A stretch of 64,000 nucleotides of DNA. Source: Chromobotia macracanthus. Lineage: Eukaryota; Chordata; Actinopteri; Cypriniformes; Botiidae. The position numbers were made by a program, and so were the translations under genes. Each line of letters starts with the position of its first letter. Position 1 is the stretch's first letter. The stretch is from the NCBI GenBank assembly GCA_036877525.1, contig JAZGTH010000007.1, forward strand, positions 7,625,501 through 7,689,500. The letters are read 5' to 3'. Shown here piece by piece: positions 24,401 to 36,735 of the stretch. The notes beneath the pieces were generated by a model that was given only the letters and a program-made list of their open reading frames with translations, had not been told where the DNA came from and searched no databases.

Positions 24401-25387
24401 GTCTAGGAGGCTTTATTCTCCATGGTCTCCCCCAGGAATATCTAATTGGGTTTAAGAATAGAGGCTTGCACTTCAGAAGAACAATTAGTTTTGTGGTGAA
24501 CATTACTTGAAAACAAAATGCAAATGTAATGTAAAAAATATTAACCAACATCTGTAACTTGTCAGCAAGTTAAATTTTTAAAACAAACACTATACAAAAT
24601 TATGTTAAAAAAAATCTCATCCAGTAATTCAGACAACAGACCTTATCTTACTTGATCTGAAAACTGCTATTTGAGAAAATCATTTGAAATTCTGAATAGA
24701 ATCCATGGTTCTGATATGCTAATTCTTCTCCGGGTTTTAGAATGCACCTTGATCACCTCTGTTCTATAACCTTATGTCTGTCAGCTCTGACTTAGCCTAT
24801 AACAACATAGAGGAATGACTAGCTGACCTGCAGTTTCTCACCGGCGGCCCTTCAAAGAAACAACAACCAGGCATTCAGTTGACCTCAGGCCGAGGAGCAC
24901 GTCTACGCTAAACCAAACCTGAGCCGCAAATCCATGGCTCTCTGCTCCATCAGCATGCAGCTTCGCCTGCATTAATACTTTATAGAGCAAAGAACAGCTG
25001 CAAGTGCCTGCTAATGGTCTGGAAATAATATGCTTTTCTCGAGGCCCTTACAAGAAGAGAAAGCGGAAAAACATGTATGGCCCATTATCGCTTGCTTCGC
25101 ACTTTTCTCACCATTTTGTGTTCCCATAGCAAAGGGCAAACCTGTTCAAAAAAGATGTTCTTGCACATCAACAAAGGAACTCAAAAATAGCTGTCGGCAA
25201 TAATTACTATTGTAATAGCTGACAAGGACTGAGGCAAATCAGAGAATTGTAGCAGGAAGTGATGGGCACAAAAGGGCACTGGGGATGCTGGGAAAAGCCT
25301 GGAGAAACCATGCTGCTTTGAATGTTTACATGCGCTTCATTTTTTTCTAAATGTTATTTCTATCTGTTGTTTTGTTCCAAATCTCAG
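21455..25387. other. Gene-free stretch; possible conserved regulatory DNA
   Basis: No convincing exon. A 183-codon minus-strand frame (21872-22423) is the longest outside the receptor gene but has no recognisable domain, no plausible splice context and low-complexity neighbours, so it is not called. Two segments look unique and less AT-rich than their surroundings: about 22140-22290 (with TTTCCTTTGGAAATTGTCGG) and 24820-25310. They are candidates for non-coding conservation, judged only from composition and absence of repeats. Confidence 0.4.
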
Positions 25388-25544
25388 TCAGCTGCCCTCA
25401 GAGGCAGTATTTTAAGGCATTATAGGCATAATCCAGAAGCTGAGGCTGTTCCACAATGTAAGACATCTAATTTGTAAATTAATTTTGAGCAAATTATTCA
25501 TGTGTCCATTGTTAGGAGTGCCTTTCCAGAATGCATTGCGCACC
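25388..25544 (+). repeat. Interspersed repeat family A, copy 1
   Basis: It begins CAGCTGCCCTCAGAGGCAGT and ends with CCAGAATGCATTGCG (25526-25540). The same 15-mer ends a second degraded copy at 46981-47090, and both copies contain an AGGCAG-type GGCAGCAT motif. The terminal 15-mer resembles the ZNF143/SBF recognition sequence. Family naming is not possible without a search. Confidence 0.45.
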
Positions 25545-26666
25545 AGTGAAGAAAAAAATTGACAGAAGAGTCAATTCTAAATGTACGTTCTAAATTACAT
25601 TTCACTCAATCCAAAAATCTACCAAGTTTAGTATAATTAAAAATGTATTATGTTAATCAAATTGTGTATGCTATATTTTTGTTATGCTGCCATACTCTCA
25701 GCAACAAGTTAACGTCAAACTCTATTAAAATCAATAGTTGTTGCATATGTAGAGCGCTCCAAATCAGTTTCATGGAGGTTAGGATGCTACTTTTGATGGC
25801 AGTGGCCTATGTATGCAGACGGCAGCAAAGCAGCTTACTAGGTTTTGCACTGAGCTTGTACTTCTCGTTCTCTCTTTCTTTATGTTCCTGATTCCCTTTT
25901 CCACTCAATCTCTGTGAGGCAAATTCCAGGTTCCCCAGCGATCGACAAAGAGAGACAGTTTAGAAGAGAAATCTGATGCACAGAAACAGTGTCGTCCCTG
26001 GAGGACAGCAACCTTTTAAACAAAAACAGCGGCGGAGACGAGACTAAATCAACATGCCCTGCTGGAGAAACATAAAGAGTGAGGAAAAACAGAAAGAGAA
26101 CGAGACACGCTACCACAGTAAACATCAAATCCCATAGTGAACAATCAAGCAATGATAATCCATTAAGAATCAATGCAAGAAAAATGTGGGGTTTATGCCT
26201 CAGCTTTGTATTGGTCATTGATTGAGATCTGGCCTGTGTTGAGAGGGACCACTGGCATTATCATGCAGTCAACGTATTGTCGTTTCATTCAGGCGAGACT
26301 GGCGAGCTTTTGATTAAGAACAGATGCTTCTTGCACCTCCCGTTCTCTTATGCGCCACTGATGAAAATGGCAGATTTAGGAGCTTTATCACGGTTTAATA
26401 TCTCTAATGTCTTATATCCTCAACCACTTCCGCGCTCCGTTCCAAAAGAGAAAGGCTCATTTTCCCCTGTAATTGGGAGCTGTTAACAGAAACTGTGGCC
26501 TTTGAGTGCTGTTTAAAGCAAATATATCAGTGTGTTATGCTCTAATTGTTTGACCATAACTCAAGAAAAATATTCTGCCTCCCCCTTTCAAGTCCCAAAT
26601 AAAAACGGTGTTAACAAGAGCTTCGTATAGCAGTAACCCTGATGACAAAAACAGCTTAAGCACTAG
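25545..26666. other. Gene-free stretch; possible conserved element at 26260-26490
   Basis: No exon called. The 112-codon minus-strand frame at 25880-26218 is leucine-rich and of no recognisable family. The segment 26260-26490 is unique, of moderate GC, and carries motifs such as TTGATTAAG and TTTATCACGG; it is a weak candidate for a conserved enhancer. Confidence 0.35.
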
Positions 26667-26874
26667 AGGGCTGGCTGGTACATTTAGCTGACTTTTAAAG
26701 GGGTTTTGGGCACTTGCCAGCTGGGCAGGCTGGAAAACCAACTGGCCAGACACGTAAACCAGCTAAATACCAGCTTGGCTGGACTGGAAGGTCAGCTGGA
26801 CCAGCTGACAACAAGTTTAGGCAGGCTTGAGAGCACTGAAACTTGCTAAAACCAGCTAAAACCAACAAACCACC
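26667..26874. repeat. CCAGCTGG-rich interspersed repeat
   Basis: Multiple CAGCTGG / CCAGCTG / ACCAGCTAA words occur in both orientations (for example ACCAGCTAAATACCAGCTTG near 26759 and AAACCAGCTAAAACCAACAA near 26850). This is a well-known style of teleost repeat with internal palindromy. Ends are approximate. Confidence 0.6.
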
Positions 26875-29800
26875 TCAGGCAAGTCAAAGGGAACCCCATA
26901 GAGAACGTTTTTTCACTCACACATCCTCCAGTTGTTGGTGATGTGTAGAAACACTGAGAAAACACCCAAATACATGAAAAGTCATCGGGAAATGTGTAAA
27001 TGTGAGCCGAGCGTCTCTCGCTTTCACACCATGACTGACGACTCCTCATCACCAGCAGCCATAATGACACACTGAGCATCGTACCAGTGTCGCCTTCATA
27101 AGTGACAGCCGTTCCATTATCACATTATCAGAGTTGCCACATAAAACTTTGCAGTTCCGACACCCGCCGTTCATCACACCCTCTCCTCCCAGAGGGCACA
27201 AGGAGAGAGATTCTATAGCAGACTGACAAGTGGCCTGGGGTCTGATTGAAGCCTGACAATTCCCTCTGAGCCTTGATCGTGAGTCACCACACACCCGCCC
27301 CAACAGCAGGACCTTCACAATGCATGGAATCGACCTTTGCATTGTATACGGTTCGCTGCCTCTTTAGACAACGTCCTGTTTGGTAATTGCCTACATTCAG
27401 ACCAGTCGTAAATACCCCATCCGTATTTCACACCGAACAGCAATTAGAAAAGCAGCTCTGAAGATCAGCACTTATTTTGTCTGTGCTAAGAAGGACAGAT
27501 GTCACGCAGATGCAGATGTGGAGATTCAGCAATAAAATTGCTGAATCGACAAGCACAAGTCTGATTACAATTTCATAAAGGTTATAGAGGATTAGGCCTC
27601 AACATACGCCCTCTGTCTTTGACTGCGTCTGTCACATCACATGATCTCCAGAGAGGAGATAAAATGAGATTATCACAAAGACACACAAATCGAATCCCAC
27701 ATTAGACACCGACCAGCAGTGAATATGCAAGTCGCTGTTACTCACACCTGCATGACTGGAACTTCTCAACCATGGAATGAGTAAACTGCTGAAGCATAAC
27801 CTTCAGGTGATCTATTGCTCTCCTCCACAACACCATTAAAAACAGAATTAATCATCTTATAGTGAAAGACCTACAATGGATGATATAGCTAATGACTCTG
27901 TGTTAGAAGACTCTGTAATATCTCGGTTCAGTTTGTAGTCTCCAGTAGATAGAACTTTGGATAAACAACAAAAGGTCCACATAGGTCAACCCTGAAGCTT
28001 AAACTACCTACTCAGACAAGAAAATACCATCTGGCAAGTCAAATGACCAACCACAGATCATTTTGTTTTTATATCTATTGCAGATTTATCCAAAAATAGA
28101 TTAATATGTACACAGATATTGTGATGATATTGGCAGCCCATCTTAAAGCAATAAAAACATAACTCAAGACATAATTAGAGTTATGTTTGAGTTATGAAAA
28201 CAAAGTGGAGTACACAGTTCTGCTTGTAGATATAAGGTTTTGATAATCAAAACAAGCCTTCATTTACCTGCTTGTATGTAGTTCAAAACCTATATTTCTT
28301 ACTTCTTTAGTGGAATACAGGAGGAGAATTCAAGAATGTTGACATACTACCCATACTCTTTTTCCATACAAAAATTACACATAAATTGCACATAACATTT
28401 TGTTTTGTGTTCCACAGAAAACACACAAGCTTGGAAAATCAGTTTCCATTAAACAGTCTTTGGATAAACTCAAGCCGAACTATGGGTGTCTTTTAACATC
28501 TGATGCCACTAAACTGTTAAATTTAAGATTAATCTAGAGAATTTTGCTTCCTCAAAAAGCACTTCAACCAAGTAACTTGTGAATAAAATAGTCTAACTCT
28601 AGAACAAATTCTACAAATACAATTTGTGAGGTATTTCAATGTTATTTTCATAGATTTATTTGTGTACCATATATGGTAATACATTAGTAACTTCTTTAAT
28701 TGAAAATTCCAAGTAGCAAACCTACTACTTGCTATAACTTTGACACAGAGATGCTACTTTCCTGTGTGAAAAACACACAGAGGGCATCCTTCCCTCGCTC
28801 ACACACACTGAACGCCTCGTTTATCCCAATGAGCCCGAGGTGAAGCTCAGGTGAAATTCAGAGGCAAAAGTCAAATATATCTGTCGTCAAAGTAAAGCTA
28901 TAAGAGAACCTGTCACATATTCTACAATACACAAACACGATAACCTCCAAAGGGGCTTTTTAGTTTAGCTGCACAAATGCCATGTCATCAAAGAGAAAGG
29001 TCAAACACATCCGTCTCGCTTGTTGTTGAGATAAATAAACAAATGTATGAACTGTGAAAGGTCAAAAATCAATGTAGACTAAAAATCTAGAAGATAAAAC
29101 GGGCTGCTAACACAATATGGTATGCATGCTCATAAAGTTCCCATGGTACACTCTGCATCGCTTGCCTTTAAATAATGAAAATTCAATTCAAAACCAGGCT
29201 TTTAGAATAATTAACAGGTGTCACCCCGGAGCAAAAATGTTATTATTTAAAATTAGCCGAATTAGCTGAAATTAGTGAGCTGCGTATGAAAAGCCGACAA
29301 GTTGTCATATCATATATAATACAGAATCAATCTCAATACAGTACGAAGTATGCTGTTTACACTGCTTAGAACATCAATAACTCGTCTTCAAAACGTACTG
29401 GCGTTATTGGAAAGACATAAATATTTCAGATGAGTCATAACTAACCATGTCAGCGTGGAGGTGACACCAGTGACACACAGAGCAAAGGAGAAAATGAACT
29501 CCATAGGAATGTGACACAGGTCACTCTGGAGTCTTGGAGATGAAAGCTCAGCCAAGGGATCTTGTCCCCTGCACACAAAATGAATTATTCATGAAGGATT
29601 TGGAGACATCAGTTAGAGGATCTGTCGATACCAACCCCCATCTCCCCGAAACACACACAAAGAACGGCCAGTAAAAGTGCGGGCTGCCCTTTAATGCAAC
29701 CTTTAAAATGTAGAGTCTCCTGATAGGTTGGTCATTGTATCTTGAATTCCTGGAAAGAAAGGATGCGTCTAAACAAACTGGCTTTATTTGTTATGTGAAT

Positions 29801-31455
29801 ATTTTGAGAGCAATTTTAAAATATCACTTTTAGGGATCACTTTACCAGACTGTAAGACAGGGACCGTTTAATCTAAAGGTCAGTTTAGATTTGTACTACA
29901 CATTCACAGCTAGATCTCTCTAGCGCTAGTGTTTGTCACTGTTCGACTGACAGATACAAGCGTTTATATTTTCTTTTAGAACTTCATGTATTCAAAAGCT
30001 GAATTTAGAAATAACAGCAGAGTGAGAAGTGTGTAGGTTTATGATAAAACATCCATAAACTCTTTAAGTTTCTGACCTTGCCTCAGGAACACATAAACAA
30101 AAAGTGCCCAAAGTTAAATGTGTTTTGTTAGAAAGGCCACATGCTGAGAAAAACACTCCATGCTTCCATCTCATCATTTTGGCATTTATATGACACTAAA
30201 GAGGCCTGCATCAGACATTCATAGTGAAATTTTAACATTTCACACTGTTTTTTCCGTCAAGACTCATTTCCTCAATTCCTTCCTGTTTTGGTGCTGACAG
30301 TCATATGTTCTGAGGCAGGGCCATCCATCATTCTTCTCAGCAGCGTGTTGATGGGGCCTGTCTTGGATGGGCTGTTTTGCAAACTGTCTATATTTAACCA
30401 GCATGAGGTAAATATTTAGTGAGTGGTGTGACGGTATGTCCTCAGAAAGTGGTACCGTCGCTACGGGCAAAAGACGAGACAAGGAAACTGTCAGAATGGA
30501 CAGAGCTCAAGAGGAAGTGGAGGTGGAGCACGTTTCCTAAGACATCAAGCACTACAGGGAACTTCATGAGTGTTAGACTGCGAAGACAAACACCCCTGCT
30601 GGAGACAATCCTCCCGTCTGGCCCACCACAGCATGGCTGGGGATTATTCTGCTACAGATTTATTTGAAACAGTACAAAGCAAACGCCTCTGCTCTGCCAG
30701 GGCATTGATCTTCAATGGAAACTTTTCAATGATAAACTTCTTTATAGTGGGAACCTAGAGGTGTCAGTTTTTAAGGCAGACCCAAATCTTTATGACATCA
30801 GTGTTTGGTTCTTTAAAACCGCTTCCTGAACTGCACTAAAGAACCAAACCCAAATTCACTTGAAAATGTGGTTTGCAATACAATATTTTTAGAGGTAAGT
30901 GGAAGTAAGGGACAAAAATATGAGCCAAGTCAATTACACTGCATTTAAGTGCTCTCTCCTATTGTGTTGTTAAAATAACAGTGGCAGACATATCAAAATT
31001 TAGGAATAGGATAAGAGAGCCAGAAAAGGAGGAATCAAATTCTAGTTTGGGCCAAGCAATAAAAACAAGTGTGAAAAAAGCTGAAGTCTAAATCTAGTCA
31101 GTACCAGTACCGTCAGTACCATGTGATGTTTACCTAAAAACAAATAAAACACCTACTACCCAAAGAGGAAAATCAAGAATGATTTTGATATGTTCAATGA
31201 GTGTTTATGATAACATACTATGTACTTAAAACCAAATCGCACAGTATTCTCTACGCATTTTTAAACATTTTAACAATGCTCCTAAAGTAATGACTACTAT
31301 TATACAGCACAAAGAATTTTATGTACATTTGTAACTGTAACTGGTCATTTTTATTAAGCGTTACTTTTTTGTGCTATTCAGTCAACAAATGCTGCAGTAC
31401 CTGCAGTAAACTCTGCAGGTGAAATTAGTTACAGACACGCAGGTGCACAATTTAA
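26875..31455. other. Gene-free stretch; one hairpin
   Basis: No exon recognised. The segment 27050-27450 is unique and more GC-rich than its neighbours and is a weak candidate for conserved non-coding DNA. A hairpin with 13-bp arms and a 21-nt loop lies at 30803-30849 (GTTTGGTTCTTTA pairing with TAAAGAACCAAAC). Confidence 0.45.
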
Positions 31456-31676
31456 TTTAAAGGATTAATTTTCCCAAAAATGAAATTTCTGTCATCCCTC
31501 TGCGCTTTATAATTCTGTGCTTTATTAAGCGTTAGACAGACTGTCGTTATATTAAATTCACCCAACTGGATAGTCATTAACATAACTGCAGAAGAAAGCA
31601 AGTCACACAGGTTTAGAATAACACAAGGGCAAAACAATGACAGAAAATTAATTTTTGGGTGAACTATTCCTTTAAA
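31456..31676. mobile_element. Palindromic non-autonomous element, family P copy 3
   Basis: The left end TTTAAAGGATTAATTTTCCC and the right end, read on the minus strand, TTTAAAGGAATAGTTCACCC are inverted copies. Both run into an AAAAATGAAATTTCTGTCAT / AAAAATTAATTTTCTGTCAT segment. At about 221 bp it is the most compact copy of the family in the window. No coding capacity. Confidence 0.75.
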
Positions 31677-32744
31677 CAAGATGAGTGGTTGCCAAAACCA
31701 GTTCCATCACAGATTATTTGATGTTTTCAGTCATCTGAAGTTCATTCAGGTTTGTATGCAACTGAAAGCTGTGTGATGTCTAAGTGGGTGAGTTGTTAAC
31801 GCTGTAATTATTTCATCCATTTCCACCAGTCTAACCCATTCAGACTGCAAACATGGTAGGTGGGCATTACTGACAAGGTAATCATAGTGCTGAAGTACCT
31901 GTATGTAACAGATGCCCTCACATTTAAACTATGAGACTAGATGAGAACACAACGAAACAAAAATAAACTTTATCTGCTAGTGTCACTGTCATACGGTGCT
32001 ACTTTACAAAAAAAAATAAGATTTATGCACTATTACTTCTCATAATTCACAAACTTTGTTTTAATATTTCTGCTGCTGATTGTTTTCATCTGGGCTTCTT
32101 GAAGGACATGCCTCTGCTGCATTAAGCCCAGAGTGATGCTTGCATTCATCTCCATCAATGGTTACAGGGATAATGGACTCTTTGAGAACAAGATAGCTTC
32201 ATTCCATGGGCAGCTATTGGAAAATCACTCACATAGACAAACTAGCAAAGAGGGGCCGCATTTGTACAACCAGGGAGCACTGCATGTTTAACAGTGAGAT
32301 ATCATCAACAGCCCACCCTTTAAAACACAGGAGTGCTGCAGTTGTCTAACTATGGCTATTTAAGCCACAATCATTGCACTGGTACTTAACTCACAAAAGA
32401 GACGGGTCCTTTACGATATGAAGTTTACTTTCCTACCAAATACTGCAGACGTCTAGCAATACGATCAAAGGCAATGCTTCAGCGATCTTTTCAATGACCC
32501 GAAGGCAAGGAAAAGTGGAGGCAAAAACATATTATGGACCTTGACAACAATGCACTAGGGCTAATGGAGCATACACAGCTTTTCAGCAACAAATATATTC
32601 CCTGCTAAGTGTATTTCTGCCTGCTATAACGTTTAGGGAAAAATAAGAGTGAGAAAATGGCAGGAAAGGCAAACTACAAAGTAAGTTTTAATTCACACAC
32701 AGACACAACACCAATGTTTAATCTTGGAGGTTCAGCGACACATG

Positions 32745-32745
<1 letters not shown>
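31677..32745. other. Gene-free stretch, nothing recognised
   Basis: No exon, RNA gene or recognised repeat. Confidence 0.6.

Positions 32746-32821
<76 letters not shown>
32746..32821. repeat. (TG)38 microsatellite
   Basis: Uninterrupted TG dinucleotides over 76 bp, followed by GCGGGGGTG. The ORFs reading through it (Cys-Val on plus, Thr-His on minus) are artefacts of the repeat. Long TG runs can adopt Z-DNA. Confidence 0.97.
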
Positions 32822-32822
<1 letters not shown>

Positions 32823-35800
32823 CGGGGGTGATTTACCAGTTTACCACCTAGAAGTGGGAACACACCAAAGTTACTTGAAACCTTCTCTCCTGCTCTCTCT
32901 CTCACCCAAGCACACATATAATCACACTTTAACAAAAAAACTCATGATGAAGCCAAGCTGATCTCAAACTCCCCTCTGTCTCTGCTGATAGAATGTCATA
33001 TAGTGATGTAGCTGTGAGTCATTCAGGAGGATATAAGATCTCAAAACATGGAGCTTTACAATTGAACTCCCTCCTTTTTGTAAATCACCCGTGACTAAAC
33101 CTTTCAGCAGCAAAACAACACCTGCTTGTGTGTCTGAAGTGACACGGGGTAAAGGTCAGGTATTTAAGTATTATGTGGTAGGTAGAACTGTGCGTCTCTG
33201 AGCAATCATACCTTTTATGACAGTGTTGAAGAAGACTTTCACATAGGAATTTTGCTGCACTTGTGAAGCTCCTACATCCATGTTGGGCTGGTGTTATCAC
33301 CGCGTCCCACATTCAATTCGGAAACAAATGGAAAGTTGGAAATGTGGCAAGAACTTTGTAATGCTAAAACTGTTTGTGTCAGGGTACTTGAAAGGGACAG
33401 GTGTACATATTCAATGAATATTACCCAAATCAAGAAACTAACAAATAAACATACTAACTAAACTAACAAAACAGTTAGTTTATAATAATAGTATAATAAA
33501 CACAATTACAATTACAGTTAACAAACAATTACAATAAACATCAATAAAATCAGTCATATATTTATATTAGAGGGATATTAAAGATGGATTATTTCAGATG
33601 TAAAGCAGACCATCTTAAACCTACAAAGCTTCATTTTCTCTGTTTCATGGAGAAATTGTGCCTGCATGAGTCTCAGGCAAAGTTCTATTAAGTCCAAATT
33701 ACAAAAGATGGAGGAGTGATAACTGTTCTCGTACTGGAGGACACCTGCTGCTCTGCTTCCCAGAAACCTCAGCGCTGCATTACTTCTGCGCCTCATCTAC
33801 ATATACATCAGTCATCTTGTTTCTGCTCTGTATGCCACACAGAAGCAGAACGATATGAAACTAGACTAGAAACTACGTATTCAAGATGATCATAATCATG
33901 TTTAATTTGTATATGAAAAATTACCAGGAGAATACAACCAAGAATTGAGATGTTTTGTTTGTTCTTGTGAGAATAAAAATCTTAGTATTCAAATTCTACT
34001 CAAGACAACAAAGGAAACAAAAAATAGAGCTGTTATTTTGAACTTTTGTCATCAGTATAAAACTGAAGAATCACTTCAGTATTTACTGATCAAAGGACAC
34101 ACCAGGCACATATATATCTGTGCATGATTTCTATAGTAATAGAAAACCACCAACATACAGAAAGCCATGAACCAACATCCACACCATATGGGAATATATA
34201 GCACAACAGGAGATGATATCAGAAGCCACACGCAGAGCACTACAAACACAAATGTTGCTTCACTGGCATCATATATATCATCTCCCAGGGTTGAAAATAG
34301 TTCCCAAAAAAGAAAAAGCAAGAAAATAATAAAACACGTTGAAGCAAGACAGAAAAACAACAATTTCTGCTACTGTAAGACCAGAAATTGAATTTTGAGG
34401 ACCGGATAATTTCTGTCAGATACCTTTGGTCTTTTTTTGTTATGTAACGAACTTAAGGATTGCTTTGGAGCCATCTATTGCACTTCTGACAGTGTGCACA
34501 CGTTTATAAAGAGCTTGAGGTTTTCCGAAGCAAGAGGTTGTCAGTATAGCCATAGCCAAAGGATGTACTCTGGAGCGTGACAGCCTGACTAGGTGCTCTG
34601 AATTGTTGACAAGGAAAACGTTTGTTTCCAGGGTTGGACAGCATGAAATAAATGAAGGTATTTTGCAGCAGACTGACGTTTAAAAGGCTGTTTGAGTCGG
34701 GTGGGTGAATGTGGCCTGGCAAAGAAGCGCCGAGTGCACTACCCTAGGGCGGTACGCAATGTTTTTTGTGACATTTGAACTGATAGGCATGCGGAGATGT
34801 TTGGACATCCAAAGAATGTCACTTCTCTTTTTTCTCCCTCACAGAAACTTTCAGAGGACAAGTAACATACCCTATTAGTTTTGATTATCACAAATCTGTT
34901 AAAAAATATCTGAATGCTTCTGAACTCCTCTGTGCTCCTGAGTCCTAATTTAACATCCACCGAAGGTTATGAATTAGAAGATAAAATTGTATAAGAAATA
35001 GAACTAAAATACATCAAGAGCAGCGTTTGTGATCTTTGAACTTAATGTGCTTACCTACATGCACCCAAATCCAACTCACTTCCCTCAATGCAAGTTGATA
35101 TTCTGCCATCTAGTGGTAAATGCATTATTTGGTATCTAAAATGCCTCCAAGAATCTCCCTTAGTCATAAATAAATAAATATCACCGTAGGCGGTCTGGCT
35201 TTCAATGTATTGATATCTTAATCCCAATGAATCCCTTCAAACCAAACCTATCCTTCCATGTTTAAAAAAAATCTACCCTCCATTATACCAAGACGACTGT
35301 GAGAAATGTGCCGTTTCATTCCAAGGCAAAATGTTCAAATGTTGAAGAGCAATTGAATTAAAAATTAATTATTTTGGAACAAAAAAATTATTTTGGAACC
35401 AAATTTGACTACAAATTGGACTAAAACCCCACTCCACAGATCCCCAAACAAAGCATTAGGATTCTAAAAATACCTTCTTAATTTGGTGTAATTTCATTGT
35501 TTTACAGGCAGCAGTGTGTTGTTTGCAGTCCCAAGCCGCTCTGCTGGTCCAGTGCGGAGAAATGTTAATTCCAAACCTAATGCATGGTGGCACTTTCTTC
35601 ACTCCATCGGGGTGTGATTTACCCTGTGTGAACACACGCTGACAGCCTCCTCCATCATCACACCTCTGTGACCACATCTATAGGATGCTCAAATCTCTTG
35701 CTCCCTGCCTCATTCCTTCCTTCTGCAGGTGAGGCTGAAGAATATATCAATGCGTCCTCTAAGAAATACAGATTTGAGAAACAGAGGCAGTCTAACCTAC

Positions 35801-36663
35801 AGGGACACATGCACATTGAATACAGGCTCTGTAGTCGTTAGATGCTGGGTATTCATTAATTAGCACAGACTCCTATCATGTGAAATAGGACCTCGGGCTG
35901 CTTTGAATTTAGATGAGTTCTAAATACAGCCGGATCAACAGTAATACATCCAGGGTGACAAGCCAAATAGGTTGCATGTGTGTTTACTTGTTTAGAAGAT
36001 GCTTTTGGCCAGAAGCAAAACGAAACATATGAAAATCAATCTTAACATAATAAAGTCAAAGCGAGTGATGAAGTGCACGATAATGGCAAAAAGCATGCAT
36101 GGACCCTACTCCCGAGCAAGACTTTACGGCAAATTGCCAGTTTATCAATATGCCTTTTTAAACCATCAGATGAAAATGCGGTTCAATACTGCAGTGCTTT
36201 AGATTGCATGAAATCTACTGATTCGTGCCTGCTTCTCTATAAATGTTGTTAAAACACACAGAGTGCTGACTTATGGATTTGAACTTTTGCCAGTTCCACT
36301 TGTTTAAAAACGAGTTTTGAAGGGTTGTTCTTTTCAATAGCACCGTACATTTTTCACTGTAATTCTTATTTAATTGCATCTATGACCACAAAGTTGGAAA
36401 TTGTATATGGCATGCAGCTGCTGGGATGGCCAGGAGGCAGCATTTTTGCACTTGGACTCGGGTCTTACACAGTAATGGATTTCCTGCTTGTCCTATATAA
36501 ATGTAGCTAAAGGTGATTTGTCAGATTGTTGCTGTGGGCAAGAGTTGTGTTTTTTCTCTTTGTTTGGCTTTTCATTGTTTGGTTTTGTAGCTGAAAGTTT
36601 GAAAGTTTTGTTTTGGCTTGACAAAATGTAGACCCCTAAGGGCAGCATCCATGGTTCATTAGT
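32822..36663. other. Gene-free stretch with a CTCF-like motif
   Basis: No exon recognised. It contains the CTCF-like site at 35103-35116 and ACTAAC-rich simple sequence at 33435-33545. Confidence 0.5.
35103..35116 (-). promoter_or_regulatory. CTCF-like motif (CCACTAGATGGCAG)
   Basis: On the minus strand the sequence is CCACTAGATGGCAG, which fits every position of the vertebrate CTCF core CCASYAGRKGGCRS. It is one of four such motifs in the window. Motif matches alone do not show occupancy, and this word also occurs inside some fish transposons. Confidence 0.4.
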
Positions 36664-36735
36664 CCAGTAGTTCTCAACCAGGCGGTGGGGCCCACTAGGG
36701 GGCCTTCCAAGAGATCTAAAAGGTGACTTCAGATG
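36664..36735 (+). mobile_element. hAT-like terminal fragment containing a CTCF-like motif
   Basis: CAGTAGTTCTCAACCAGGCG (from 36665) resembles hAT-type ends (CAGTGGTTCTCAACC). It is followed by GTGGGGCCCACTAGGGGGCC. Within it, CCACTAGGGGGCCT (36692-36705) matches the CTCF core at 13 of 14 positions. No partner end was found. Confidence 0.4.

Noticed and set aside
25880..26218. 112-codon minus-strand ORF with a hydrophobic stretch
   Set aside because: Looks like a membrane segment but is in low-complexity pyrimidine-rich DNA, with no homology that I recognise.
30803..30849. Hairpin as a possible microRNA precursor
   Set aside because: The stem is only 13 bp with a 21-nt loop, shorter than a typical pre-miRNA stem, and no extended pairing was seen.
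32657..32961. ORFs on both strands with Cys-Val or Thr-His runs
   Set aside because: Translation of the TG microsatellite in different frames.
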